Shown: piece by piece, positions 1 through 7,942 of the stretch
How positions within the stretch are numbered: the first letter of the stretch is position 1
Layout: every line of letters starts with the position of its first letter
Assembly (NCBI GenBank): GCA_035575035.1
Contig: DATLYH010000142.1
Location: 1 to 41,650, forward strand
DNA from: DATLYH01 sp035575035
GTDB lineage: Bacteria; Planctomycetota; Planctomycetia; Gemmatales; Gemmataceae
Length of the DNA stretch: 41,650 nt
Direction: 5' to 3'
Translations under genes and position numbers: made by a program
Notes under the pieces: generated by a model
Seen by the model: only the letters and a program-made list of their open reading frames with translations
What the model was told of the DNA's origin: nothing
Databases searched by the model: none

Positions 1-1
1 C

Positions 2-169
2 GAGGACAACCCCACTTTCCTACCCGCCAATCCACCGGCCCGAGCCGGCGAGACACGCTTCGAGGTGGAGTTTCATATCGATGGGAACAAGCGATTGTTG
101 ATCACCGCCCGCGACCTGAAAACCGGCCGGCTCACGCATAAAGACTTCCCGGTGGTGAAATTGACGTAG
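2..169 (+). CDS. Hsp70-like chaperone, C-terminal end (partial)
   Basis: This is the last 55 codons of a gene that begins left of the window; the frame is open from base 2 to a TAG at 167-169. The segment FHIDGNKRLLITARDLKTG resembles the end of the Hsp70 substrate-binding beta-sandwich, where family members read F-x-I-D-x-N-G-I-L-x-V-x-A-x-D-x-x-T-G. The protein ends shortly afterwards in VVKLT, so it lacks the long helical lid and the EEVD-type tail of true DnaK. That is typical of the divergent Hsp70-like paralogues common in planctomycetes. The ATPase domain is outside the window, so the family call rests on this short stretch only. Confidence 0.6.
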   Translation, partial: EDNPTFLPANPPARAGETRFEVEFHIDGNKRLLITARDLKTGRLTHKDFPVVKLT

Positions 170-940
170 CCCGCAGCGTGTTGGACCAGGTCCGCCTGGA
201 GGAGATGTGCTGGTGTTCGGGGCCGGTACTCCGCCAAAACTCTAACATCAGATCACCCACCGGAGCTGGCGGCGACAGAGCTTTCGTCATCCCCGCGACG
301 TGAAGCGTAGCCCCGGCCGGTTGGGCAGTGGCTGCACACGCCGATCTCGTCCTGCCTGTGGATCGTGGTCCCTTCGGCCTTGGCCTCGGTCTCGATCCGC
401 AGGCATTCCTCCCGCAGTCACCGTTCCCCCGACGGCCAGCCGCCGCGCCTGCTGTGCCGCGGGCGACAACGTTCGAGCGTCTGGGATTTCCCTATGACCA
501 ACATGGGATTATGGCCGCCTGTATCAAGCTCGAATTGATAGGCCTTGGGACTGCCTCCCGCCTCCCGAACTCGGGTGAGTGCGGCCACGGTTGGCCAGCA
601 GAACGGCCCAGCTTCTCGTGGGTGTACCCAGGTTTTCTTTCTTCGAACCAGGCCCAAGCCCGGGGCATGCCGTTCTCAGGCCGGGCATCGAATTCGATCG
701 TCACTCTCGTGCTTAGCGCATCCTGGTTCGCGGAAGACAGGGTCCATTTGCTCTTCTTTAACCCAATTCTCCCCGTCACCACCAGAGCAACCGGCTACAC
801 CCGCGCCTCGCGGGTGGGATTGGCCTGCTTTGCTTGACAGACGTTCACACCTTGACTAATCTTCACCCTCCTTGCGGACCGATAAATCCCTGAAGCGAAG
901 TGAGGCGACAACTTTCCCCTCAACCTTGAAAGGAGAAGCG
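170..940. other. 770-base stretch without a convincing gene
   Basis: Open frames exist on both strands here (for example + 328-837 and - 492-782), but their translations are low-complexity or recognised as nothing. None has a clear ribosome binding site, and codon use is not that of the neighbours. The minus frame around 560-780 (VTIEFDARPENGMPRAW and nearby) looks the most protein-like and could be a decayed gene remnant, but I cannot name a family. No RNA gene, array or long repeat was seen. Confidence 0.4.
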
Positions 941-1417
941 ATGTCAAAGCAGGTCAATCCCATTCCCTCCGGTTACCACACCATCACGCCGTACCTGATC
1001 GTGCGCGGCGCGGCCCAGGCCATCGACTTTTACAAGCGAGCCTTCGGCGCCGAGGAGGTCTATCGCCTCGCTTCGCCGGATGGCCAGAGCATCTGGCACG
1101 CCGAGGTCCGGATCGGCAATTCGATGCTGATGCTCAGCGAGGAGTGTTCGAACGGCCGTTCGCCTGCGAGCCTGGGGGGTACGCCGGTCCACCTTTACGT
1201 CTATGTCGAGGACGTGGACAAGGTCTTCGAGCGCGCGGTGGCTGCCGGTGCGACCGTGATCCGGCCGCCCACCGACATGTTCTACGGCGATCGCTTCTGC
1301 GAGCTGCGTGACCCCTTCGGGCATGCCTGGGGCCTGGCCACGCACAAGGAAGACGTGCCGCCCGAGGAGCTGGCGAAGCGGGCCGCGGCCCTCATGACCC
1401 CGGGCACTGCCACGTGA
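941..1417 (+). CDS. VOC-family (PhnB/glyoxalase-like) protein
   Basis: A 158-residue protein of the vicinal oxygen chelate superfamily, PhnB-like branch. It shows the paired beta-alpha-beta-beta-beta modules expected of the fold. The opening reads ITPYLIVRGAAQAIDFYKRAFGAEE, of which the AIDFYKRAFGAEE part is diagnostic. The middle has HAEVRIGNSMLMLSEE, and the second module runs VYVEDVDKVFERAVAAGA, then FYGDRFCELRDPFGHAWGLATH. His and Glu positions typical of metal ligands are present (HAEV, CELRDPFGH). The ATG at 941 is chosen over an in-frame start at 872 because AAAGGAGAAGCG lies just before it and the family starts here. It stands alone, with no partner suggesting a substrate. Members include dioxygenases, glyoxalases and resistance proteins, so the reaction is unknown. 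Confidence 0.85.
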   Translation: MSKQVNPIPSGYHTITPYLIVRGAAQAIDFYKRAFGAEEVYRLASPDGQSIWHAEVRIGNSMLMLSEECSNGRSPASLGGTPVHLYVYVEDVDKVFERAVAAGATVIRPPTDMFYGDRFCELRDPFGHAWGLATHKEDVPPEELAKRAAALMTPGTAT

Positions 1418-1688
1418 GACGGCGCCAAGGGGCGTGACTGCATCCCGTGTGCTCTCTCCGGGCCGTAGGTGGCCGGGGCGGAGCGTGGCACCGGCTGACA
1501 GCCGAGGCCACGACGCCCCGGCCGCCCGCCCTGTATGATGATCATCGCTAACGAGGTCGTTTGACCAGGCATGAGGCAATGAGACGGGATTGGGGATGAC
1601 CTTGGTCGGCGTGTCTCTATCAGCGATGAAACTTCCCCCCTGACCAACTGCTGGCGGCTTGCCTGGTGCCACGTGGAGGAGGAATCCG

Positions 1689-2846
1689 ATGACCGATTAT
1701 GATCTCGTCCGCTGGACGGCTGGATTCGGCGTGTTTCTGCTGCTCGCATCCCTGGCGGCGGCGAAGCCCCGCGCCCGCGACCTGGGCATCCCGCTCGACG
1801 GCACCCCAGGACCGCTCAACGCCATTACCGATGTCAAAGGGGTTGAGGTCGGCCACGTCACCCTCATCTCGGGCGAAGGGAAACTCCAGGTGGGGGTCGG
1901 CCCGGTACGCACCGGCGTGACGGCCGTGCTGCCGCGCGGCAAGGACGCTGCTGACCCGGTGTTCGCCGGCTGGTTCTCGCTCAACGGTAACGGCGAGATG
2001 ACCGGCACTACCTGGATCGAGGAGTCGGGCTTCCTTGAGGGGCCGATCATGTTGACCAACACTCACAGTGTCGGCACCGTCCGCGACGCGACCGCCGCCT
2101 GGTTCATCAAACGTGGCCGGTCGCAGCAGCCGTGGTTGTTGCCGGTCGTTGCCGAAACGTGGGATGGCTGGCTGAATGACACCAACGGCTTCCACGTCAA
2201 GGACAAGCACGTCTTCGAGGCGCTGGACGGCGCCAAAGGGGGCCCGGTAGCGGAAGGGAACGTCGGCGGCGGCACCGGCATGATCTGCTTCGAGTTCAAG
2301 GGGGGTATCGGCACCGCCTCGCGCAAACTTCCTGACAAGCAGGGGGGCTACACGCTAGGGGTACTGGTCCAGGCGAACTTCGGCCTGCGCCATCAGTTGA
2401 CGATTGCTGGCGTGCCCGTGGGGCGAGAGATCACCGAAGGGGCCTTCCGTCCCAAGGAGAGCGGCTCGATCATCGTGGTGGTCGCCACCGACGCCCCGCT
2501 CTTGCCGCACCAGCTGAAGCGGTTGGCCCGGCGTGTGTCGCTGGGGCTGGCCCGGGTGGGAAGCGTCTCCGGCAACGGCTCGGGCGATATCTTTGTGGCA
2601 TTCTCCACGGCCAATCCCGGAGCTGCCAAGGAAGCCGTCGCGCAACTGACCATGCTTGCCAACGACCGCATGAACCCGCTGTTTGACGCTGTTGTGCAGG
2701 CAACGGAGGAGGCGATCATCAACGCACTGTTGGCCGCCGAGACGATGACCGGCCGGGATGGACACCGGGTAGTCGCCCTGCCGCACGATCGGCTGCGGGA
2801 AGTGCTGCGGAAGTATAACCGCCTGGCGGAGTCCCAGAAGAAATGA
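1689..2846 (+). CDS. P1 family peptidase (DmpA/aminopeptidase-esterase type)
   Basis: A 385-residue member of peptidase family P1 (S58), Ntn-fold enzymes that self-cleave into two chains and remove N-terminal residues from small peptides or amides. Family landmarks are all present: GPLNAITDVKGVEVGHVTL near the start, TGVTAVLPRG, NGNGEMTGTTWIEESG, LTNTHSVGTVRDA, and the autocleavage site GSVSGNGSGDIFVAFS. Ser298 (GNG-S-GD) is the expected nucleophile freed by cleavage after the preceding Gly. The ATG at 1689 follows GGAGGAGGAATCC. It gives a hydrophobic leader (residues 9-25) ending in LAAAKPRA, so export to the periplasm is likely. The gene is monocistronic, with long gaps on both sides. Confidence 0.92.
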   Translation: MTDYDLVRWTAGFGVFLLLASLAAAKPRARDLGIPLDGTPGPLNAITDVKGVEVGHVTLISGEGKLQVGVGPVRTGVTAVLPRGKDAADPVFAGWFSLNGNGEMTGTTWIEESGFLEGPIMLTNTHSVGTVRDATAAWFIKRGRSQQPWLLPVVAETWDGWLNDTNGFHVKDKHVFEALDGAKGGPVAEGNVGGGTGMICFEFKGGIGTASRKLPDKQGGYTLGVLVQANFGLRHQLTIAGVPVGREITEGAFRPKESGSIIVVVATDAPLLPHQLKRLARRVSLGLARVGSVSGNGSGDIFVAFSTANPGAAKEAVAQLTMLANDRMNPLFDAVVQATEEAIINALLAAETMTGRDGHRVVALPHDRLREVLRKYNRLAESQKK

Positions 2847-3202
2847 GGGAGAGCAGACCGAGAGGAAGAGAGCAGGCGTGTCTGCCCGGAAGGCCTTCCG
2901 GGGGCCGAATTCGCCAGAAGTCAGGGAGCATCACGCCCGAACGCAGAAGTCAGGGAACACCCCACCCCAATTCGGGCGAATTCGGCGAGCGCTCCCAGTC
3001 ACGGCGTTGGCCTGCTCCCGTCCTTTGACACATTTACAATCACCCTGTCATTCCGGTCTTCACGCTGGGCGCCCCATCGCTGCACGACTATCATGCATGA
3101 GGTCCGCCCTCCCCGGGTGCCCTCCTTGACCAAACCTACCCTCCCGACCCGCGTGGTCGCCGTGACCATGATTTCCATCGGACGAAAGGAGCGGTGCCAA
3201 TC
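2847..3202. other. Intergenic region with palindromes
   Basis: A 356-base gap before the kelch gene. It has an 18-base perfect palindrome (CCCGGAAGG/CCTTCCGGG, 2885-2902). It also has an 11-base inverted repeat (CCGAATTCGCC at 2905-2915 and GGCGAATTCGG at 2975-2985), inside which AGAAGTCAGGGA occurs twice. The first could act as a terminator for the P1 peptidase gene, although no T-run follows. The short frames here look non-coding. Confidence 0.45.
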
Positions 3203-5452
3203 ATGAAGGCGAGGTACACAATCACCCTGCTGGCACTGACCTTTATCGGAACTATCGCTCTGCCGCGCTGGCTGGCCCCACCGGCGCCGGCCAGGGAGGG
3301 GCCGGCCCGCTTGGCCCAGGAGCCGAACACCTGGGTCAAGCGGAGCCCGCTGCCGGGCGGGCCGGTCTCGCCGGGGATGGGTTACGAGACCTCGTTGGCC
3401 TATGATCCTCTGGCCCGGCGGGTGATCCGCTGGGGCGGCCACAATCAGGGAGGTGGCGGCGAGCAAAACGCCGAGACCTGGGTCTTCGATCCGGCCACCG
3501 CCCGATGGGAACTGAAGGAGCCCAACACCTCGCCGCCGGGTGTCTGTTGCGCCCAGCAGAACGTCTTCGACCCGGTCGGTGGCCGCTTCCTCCGCTTTGC
3601 GGCGTTCAGTGGAAATCATGGCTGGCAGTGGTTCCGCGAAATTTACCTGAACAACTCCGCGGTCTGGAGCTACGATCTGGCCAAGAACACCTGGCGCGAC
3701 CTGCGGCCGCTGCCGAGTGTGCGCACGGGGCCGCTCCGCTGCGCCGCCTGGGACGGCGAGCATCAGGTGGTCGTCATCTTCGGCGGTGAAGGAATCAATG
3801 AAGGGACTGTCGTCTACGATCCGTACACCAACACCTGGACACGGATGAACCCCAAGCTACAGCCGGCCTTCCGCAGCGGCGGCAACATGGCCTATGACGC
3901 CGCCCGCAAACAGCACATCCTTTTCGGCGCCCAGTTCATCGATGACCCGCACACCTGGGCCTACGACCTCCGCAAGAACGAATGGCGCGACCTGAAGCCG
4001 GCCGTGCAGCCGCCGACCGACCGCAACGACGCCGTGCTGGCTTATGACAGTCTCAACCGGGTAATCGTGGCCGTGGTCCGGGTGATCGACCGGGCCGAGA
4101 AAGACGAGATCGTCCAGGGCCACCTGGAGACCTGGGCCTACGACGCCGACCGGAACACCTGGACGCGGATGAAGCCGCCCCGCGAGCCGGACGGCAGGGG
4201 GAATCGGCGGCGCGTGATGGTGGCGGTGCCCGATCAGAATGTCCTGCTGATGGAGAACTACATCAACCCAACGGAGCGCGTCCCGGGGGTGGAGCGTGAG
4301 CAGCAGATCTGGACCTACCGCTATGCCGAGCCGAAGAGCGAGCCCGTGCCGCCGCCCGCCGATGTCCGCGTGACCACCAGGCCCGACGGCAAGGCGACCG
4401 TGGCCTGGCGCTATGAGAAACCGCCGTCCGAAGTGAGCGGCTTCGTAATCTACCGCGGCGAAGGGGAGAAGCCGTGGCTGGTCGATCTCCGCCCGGTCGG
4501 GTCGGTCGGCCTGGCCGCGCCGCACCTCTTCCATGATTCCGGCCTGAAGCCCGGGACGGTGTACTACTACATGGTGCAGGCGGTGGACAGCAAGGGCCGC
4601 GCCCTGGCCGACAGCATCAAGGTCCGCACCCAGCCGCGCATCGTGGAAGATGCCGTGGTCTCGGTGCTGTCGCCGAGGGAAGTCCGCCTCAGCTGGACGC
4701 CGCCCGCTCCCCTCACCCTGCCCACGGGGGGAGAGGGTAGGGTGAGGGAGGGGACGGGCGACATCACCGGTTATCACGTGGAGCGGGCCGTGGTCGAAGT
4801 CTTCACCGAAGACCAGATCCAGCGCCTGAAAAAGGACACGCCCCCCCTGGCCGAGCCAAGCGTCGGTGCCGTCAAGGCGATCGGTCCGTTCACCCGCCTG
4901 ACCAAGGAGCCGGTCAAGGAGCCGGCGTTCACCGACACAACCCTGGACCTGAGCAAGCCGCAGGCGGTCGAAGGGGAACCGATCTACCGCCACCGCTTCC
5001 GCGATGATCAGCTTGACGCCGGCGGCAAGCCGTACCGCTACGCGGTGTACGCTTACCGCATCCGGGCGGTCAACGCTCTGGGCGTCGAGAGCGGACCGTC
5101 GCCGTACTTCCTGACGATCCCGTCGGCCCCGCAGTGGCTGTTCTCCCGCGAGGAAGGGGAGCAGTGCCATCTGAAATGGGCCGCCAATCCCGAGAAGGGA
5201 CTGCGGGGTTACCGCGTCTACCGGATGAACGGGCCGCGGATCAACGGCCCGGGCCAGACCGTCTCGCGGCTGACGGCCGAGCCGATCCCCGAGCCCCGCT
5301 ACACCGACCCGAAGGCAGGCAAGGGCACACAGCGCTATTATGTCGTGGCCGTTGACGCCCTGGGGCAGGAGGGTTTCCCCTCGGCCCCGACCTGGCACTA
5401 TCGGGAGTATCGTCGCTATTACGAACCGTTCGTCGGCGAATGGCATCAGTGA
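3203..5452 (+). CDS. Secreted kelch-repeat / fibronectin type III protein
   Basis: A 749-residue exported protein. The ATG at 3203 lies 12 bases after AAAGGA and opens a signal peptide (MKARYTITLLALTFIGTIAL). An upstream in-frame GTG at 3194 sits too close to that ribosome site. Residues ~50-385 form a kelch-type beta-propeller with repeated aromatic/Asp strands such as YDPLARRVIRWGGH, VVVIFGGEG, YDPYTNTWTRM, HILFGA and WAYDLRKNEWRDL. Residues ~390-740 carry fibronectin type III-like modules (VAWRYEKPPSEVSGFVIYRG, YYYMVQAVDSKG, YRVYRMNG, YYVVAVDALG). No catalytic residues are recognised; a binding or carbohydrate-associated surface role is inferred. A low-complexity linker around residue 505 (PLTLPTGGEGRVREG) is encoded by a palindromic repeat. 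The G8 gene starts 20 bases downstream, so the two are probably co-transcribed. Confidence 0.8.
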   Translation: MKARYTITLLALTFIGTIALPRWLAPPAPAREGPARLAQEPNTWVKRSPLPGGPVSPGMGYETSLAYDPLARRVIRWGGHNQGGGGEQNAETWVFDPATARWELKEPNTSPPGVCCAQQNVFDPVGGRFLRFAAFSGNHGWQWFREIYLNNSAVWSYDLAKNTWRDLRPLPSVRTGPLRCAAWDGEHQVVVIFGGEGINEGTVVYDPYTNTWTRMNPKLQPAFRSGGNMAYDAARKQHILFGAQFIDDPHTWAYDLRKNEWRDLKPAVQPPTDRNDAVLAYDSLNRVIVAVVRVIDRAEKDEIVQGHLETWAYDADRNTWTRMKPPREPDGRGNRRRVMVAVPDQNVLLMENYINPTERVPGVEREQQIWTYRYAEPKSEPVPPPADVRVTTRPDGKATVAWRYEKPPSEVSGFVIYRGEGEKPWLVDLRPVGSVGLAAPHLFHDSGLKPGTVYYYMVQAVDSKGRALADSIKVRTQPRIVEDAVVSVLSPREVRLSWTPPAPLTLPTGGEGRVREGTGDITGYHVERAVVEVFTEDQIQRLKKDTPPLAEPSVGAVKAIGPFTRLTKEPVKEPAFTDTTLDLSKPQAVEGEPIYRHRFRDDQLDAGGKPYRYAVYAYRIRAVNALGVESGPSPYFLTIPSAPQWLFSREEGEQCHLKWAANPEKGLRGYRVYRMNGPRINGPGQTVSRLTAEPIPEPRYTDPKAGKGTQRYYVVAVDALGQEGFPSAPTWHYREYRRYYEPFVGEWHQ
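4708..4754. repeat. Palindromic GC-rich repeat inside a coding region
   Basis: CCCTCACCCTGCCCACGGGG is followed by GGAGAGGGTAGGGTGAGGG, an imperfect palindrome. It belongs to the same family as the elements at 6275-6376 and 37294-37333. It is read in frame inside the kelch/FnIII protein and codes for a Pro/Gly/Arg-rich linker between two fibronectin-like modules. Confidence 0.65.
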
Positions 5453-5472
5453 TCCGCTTGAGAGGTGCAAGA

Positions 5473-7878
5473 ATGCAGCCCCTCGCCTTGATCCTGTTCC
5501 TGACAACCGTCAGTCCCTCCGCGCTGCCGGCGGCCGACCCGCCGGTGCTGATCCGCTCGGCACGGAGCGGCGCCTGGTCGTCGCCCGCCACCTGGGAAGG
5601 GGGCAAGGTCCCTGCCGCAGGGGCGCGCGTCCAGATCCGTGAAGGACACACGGTCATCTATGACCGCCACTCGGACCAGGTGATCCGTTCGATCCACGTT
5701 GCCGGCACCTTGAGCTTTGCCCGCGACCGGGACACCCGGCTGGATGTCGGCTTGATCAAGATCCAGCCCGGCGACGACGCCAGCGAAAACGGTTTCGACT
5801 GCGACGCCCATGCGCCCGCGCTGGAGCCGGGCAAGCCGCGGCCGGCGCTGGAAGTCGGCACGCCGAACGAGCCGATCATCGGGCACACGGCGCTGATCCG
5901 GCTGCATTACATCGAGGGGATGGACCGGCAATCGTGCCCGGCGATCGTCTGCTGCGGCGGCCGCATGGACCTGCACGGAGCGCCGATGAGCCGCACCTGG
6001 GTCAAGCTCGGCGAGACGGCCAAGGCGGGTGACATCACGGTGACACTGGCCGAACCGGTCACCGGCTGGCGCGTCGGCGACCGGGTGATCCTGACAGCGA
6101 CGCAGCTGTCCCACGACAATGGCCAGGGTGATTTTGCCACGGAAGAGCGGATCATTCGCGCCCTCGACGGCGCCCGCTTGACCCTTGATCGGCCGCTGGA
6201 GGTGGAGCACCGAGGCACGGGCGAGTACCGCGGCGAGGTGGCCAACCTGAGCCGCAATGTGATCGTGGAGTCGGCCCCCCCCTCACCCCCCACCCCTCTC
6301 TCCCCGCGGGGGGAGAGGGGAGCATCTTCTTTTCCCCTCTCCCCTTCGGAGGGGGAGAGGGGAAGGGGTGAGGGGGTGCGCGGCCACACCATGTACCACC
6401 GCCACTCGGCCGGGGCCATCAGTTATGCCGAGTTCCGCCACCTCGGCAAGGAGGGCGTCCTGGGCCGTTACAGCCTCCACTATCACCTGGTCGGCGACAC
6501 CATGCGCGGCAGCTACGTCATCGGGGCGTCGATCTGGGACAGCGGCAACCGCTGGCTGACCATCCACGGCACTAACTATCTGGTGGTCCGCGATTGCGTC
6601 GGCTACCGGAGCATCGGCCACGGCTTCTTCCTCGAAGACGGCACCGAGGTCTACAACGTCCTGGACCGCAATCTTGCCGTCCAGGCGCTGCCCGGCAAGC
6701 CGCTCCCCAAGCAGGTGCTCCCCTTCGACCACAACGAGGGGGCCGGCTTCTGGTGGGCCAACAGCCAAAACACCTTCACCCGTAACGTCACCTGCGAGAA
6801 CGGCCGCTACGGCTACCGCCTGGAGGCGACGCCGACCAGCCGCTTCAGTCTGACCTTGCCGGTGCTCCAACCCGACGGCAGCCGCAAGCCGGTGGACATC
6901 CGCACGCTGCCGTTCATCCGCTTCGAGGACAACGAGGCCCACTGCGACGGGCTGTACGGCTTCAACCTTGGCGAGGGGGTCAACCGGGTCGGCCCGGACG
7001 AGCGACACCCATTTGTCATCCGCAACATGAAGATCTGGGAGCTGCACTACGCTTTCCGGCCGCAGTCGCCGAGCGTGCTGGTGGAGAACATGCGGATCCA
7101 CCGCACGGCCTACGGCGTTTATCACCCCAATTACGATCGCCACGTCTACCGCAACCTGTTGATCAGCGAGGTGGCCGCCGAGCCGTTCAACCGTGGCCAC
7201 GATGACCTCAGCGTGCAGTACGGCGTCTTGGCAGTGGACGGCCTGACCTTCGCCGGCCATCGCTTCAGCAGCATGCCGTTGATCCAGATCAGTGATACCA
7301 ATGCCACCGGCAGCGCCGAGTCGCACTTCCGCAATGTCCAGGTGATCGATCGGCGCGACAACAACCGGCGGGCGCTGGTCAACCTCGGTGGTGGTCCGCG
7401 GCCGGATCCGAAGACGCCGGAAGGGGTACCGATCTACCTGCACGACTACTTCGGCCCCGGCCGGCATGCCAAAGTGGTCAGCACCAAGGCAACCGCCCTG
7501 CTCGGCGACGGCAACCGCTACGAGGAACGGCCACCGCTGACCGGCGATGCCTCGCGCGCCGCCGAGGTGACCGGCATCGAGTTCCCGCAGCTGCTTGACC
7601 CGGTAGATGATCTGCCGCCGGCCACCGTCATCACCCACGTGCGCCGGCAGGAGAATGGCGGGATAGTGGTGCGCGGGACGACCTCCGACAACGGCACGGT
7701 CAAGAAGGTGCAAGTGAACGGCCAAGAGGCCCGCGCCCTGGCCCCGAACTTCGCGGAATGGGAAGTGGTCTTGAAGGACATGCCAGGCGACGCGCTCCGG
7801 CTGACAGCCCACGCGGAGGACGCCGCCGGCAATATCGAGAAGTTGCCGCACGTGCTGGTGCTGAACCTGTCGCGCTGA
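5473..7878 (+). CDS. Secreted G8-domain / right-handed beta-helix protein
   Basis: An 801-residue exported protein. The ATG at 5473, with AGAGG seven bases upstream, gives a signal peptide ending around LPAADP; an in-frame ATG at 5440 would overlap the previous gene. Residues ~28-150 match the G8 domain: SGAWSSPATWEGGKVPAAGA, HTVIYD, then IHVAGTLSFARDRDTRLDVG. G8 occurs in polycystic-kidney protein PKHD1 and in the hyaluronidases CEMIP/TMEM2. The following ~500 residues look like a parallel beta-helix with CEMIP-style strings such as MYHRHSAGAISYAEF, YSLHYHLVGD and HNEGAGFWWANS. The C-terminus (~715-801) resembles an Ig-like module. Polysaccharide binding or cleavage outside the cell is inferred; the substrate is unknown. 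A ~30-residue in-frame insertion (from ~residue 268) is encoded by a palindromic repeat. Confidence 0.85.
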   Translation: MQPLALILFLTTVSPSALPAADPPVLIRSARSGAWSSPATWEGGKVPAAGARVQIREGHTVIYDRHSDQVIRSIHVAGTLSFARDRDTRLDVGLIKIQPGDDASENGFDCDAHAPALEPGKPRPALEVGTPNEPIIGHTALIRLHYIEGMDRQSCPAIVCCGGRMDLHGAPMSRTWVKLGETAKAGDITVTLAEPVTGWRVGDRVILTATQLSHDNGQGDFATEERIIRALDGARLTLDRPLEVEHRGTGEYRGEVANLSRNVIVESAPPSPPTPLSPRGERGASSFPLSPSEGERGRGEGVRGHTMYHRHSAGAISYAEFRHLGKEGVLGRYSLHYHLVGDTMRGSYVIGASIWDSGNRWLTIHGTNYLVVRDCVGYRSIGHGFFLEDGTEVYNVLDRNLAVQALPGKPLPKQVLPFDHNEGAGFWWANSQNTFTRNVTCENGRYGYRLEATPTSRFSLTLPVLQPDGSRKPVDIRTLPFIRFEDNEAHCDGLYGFNLGEGVNRVGPDERHPFVIRNMKIWELHYAFRPQSPSVLVENMRIHRTAYGVYHPNYDRHVYRNLLISEVAAEPFNRGHDDLSVQYGVLAVDGLTFAGHRFSSMPLIQISDTNATGSAESHFRNVQVIDRRDNNRRALVNLGGGPRPDPKTPEGVPIYLHDYFGPGRHAKVVSTKATALLGDGNRYEERPPLTGDASRAAEVTGIEFPQLLDPVDDLPPATVITHVRRQENGGIVVRGTTSDNGTVKKVQVNGQEARALAPNFAEWEVVLKDMPGDALRLTAHAEDAAGNIEKLPHVLVLNLSR
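6275..6376. repeat. Double palindromic repeat inserted in frame in the G8 gene
   Basis: Two adjacent hairpins are seen: CCCCTCTCTCCCCGCGGGG with GGAGAGGGG, then CCCCTCTCCCCTTCGGAGGG with GGAGAGGGG. A CCCCTCACCCC/GGGGTGAGGGG pair encloses both. The block keeps the reading frame and codes for PLSPRGERG and PLSPSEGERGRGEG, unlike the beta-helix sequence on either side. It looks like a mobile REP-like element that landed in a gene and was tolerated. Confidence 0.8.
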
Positions 7879-7890
7879 CGTCGATCATCA

Positions 7891-7926
7891 CGGGCCCGGC
7901 CCCAGGGGGGGCGGGGCCGGCGCCCG
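7891..7926. terminator. Bidirectional hairpin terminator between convergent genes
   Basis: CGGGCCCGGCCCC pairs with GGGGCCGGCGCCCG around a short G-rich loop, in the 64-base gap between the G8 gene (+) and the 413-residue gene (-). The rightward side runs into TTCGCTTTCCT, a weak T-rich tract. Position and stem strength suggest it ends transcription from both sides. Confidence 0.6.
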
Positions 7927-7942
7927 TTCGCTTTCCTACGGT

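Noticed and set aside
328..837. 169-residue frame in the stretch between the Hsp70 tail and the VOC gene
   Set aside because: No recognisable domain or ribosome site, and competing frames of similar length on both strands; treated as non-coding or decayed.
3857..5506. 549-residue open frame on the - strand
   Set aside because: Antisense of the kelch/FnIII gene; no domain, no ribosome site, composition typical of a shadow frame.
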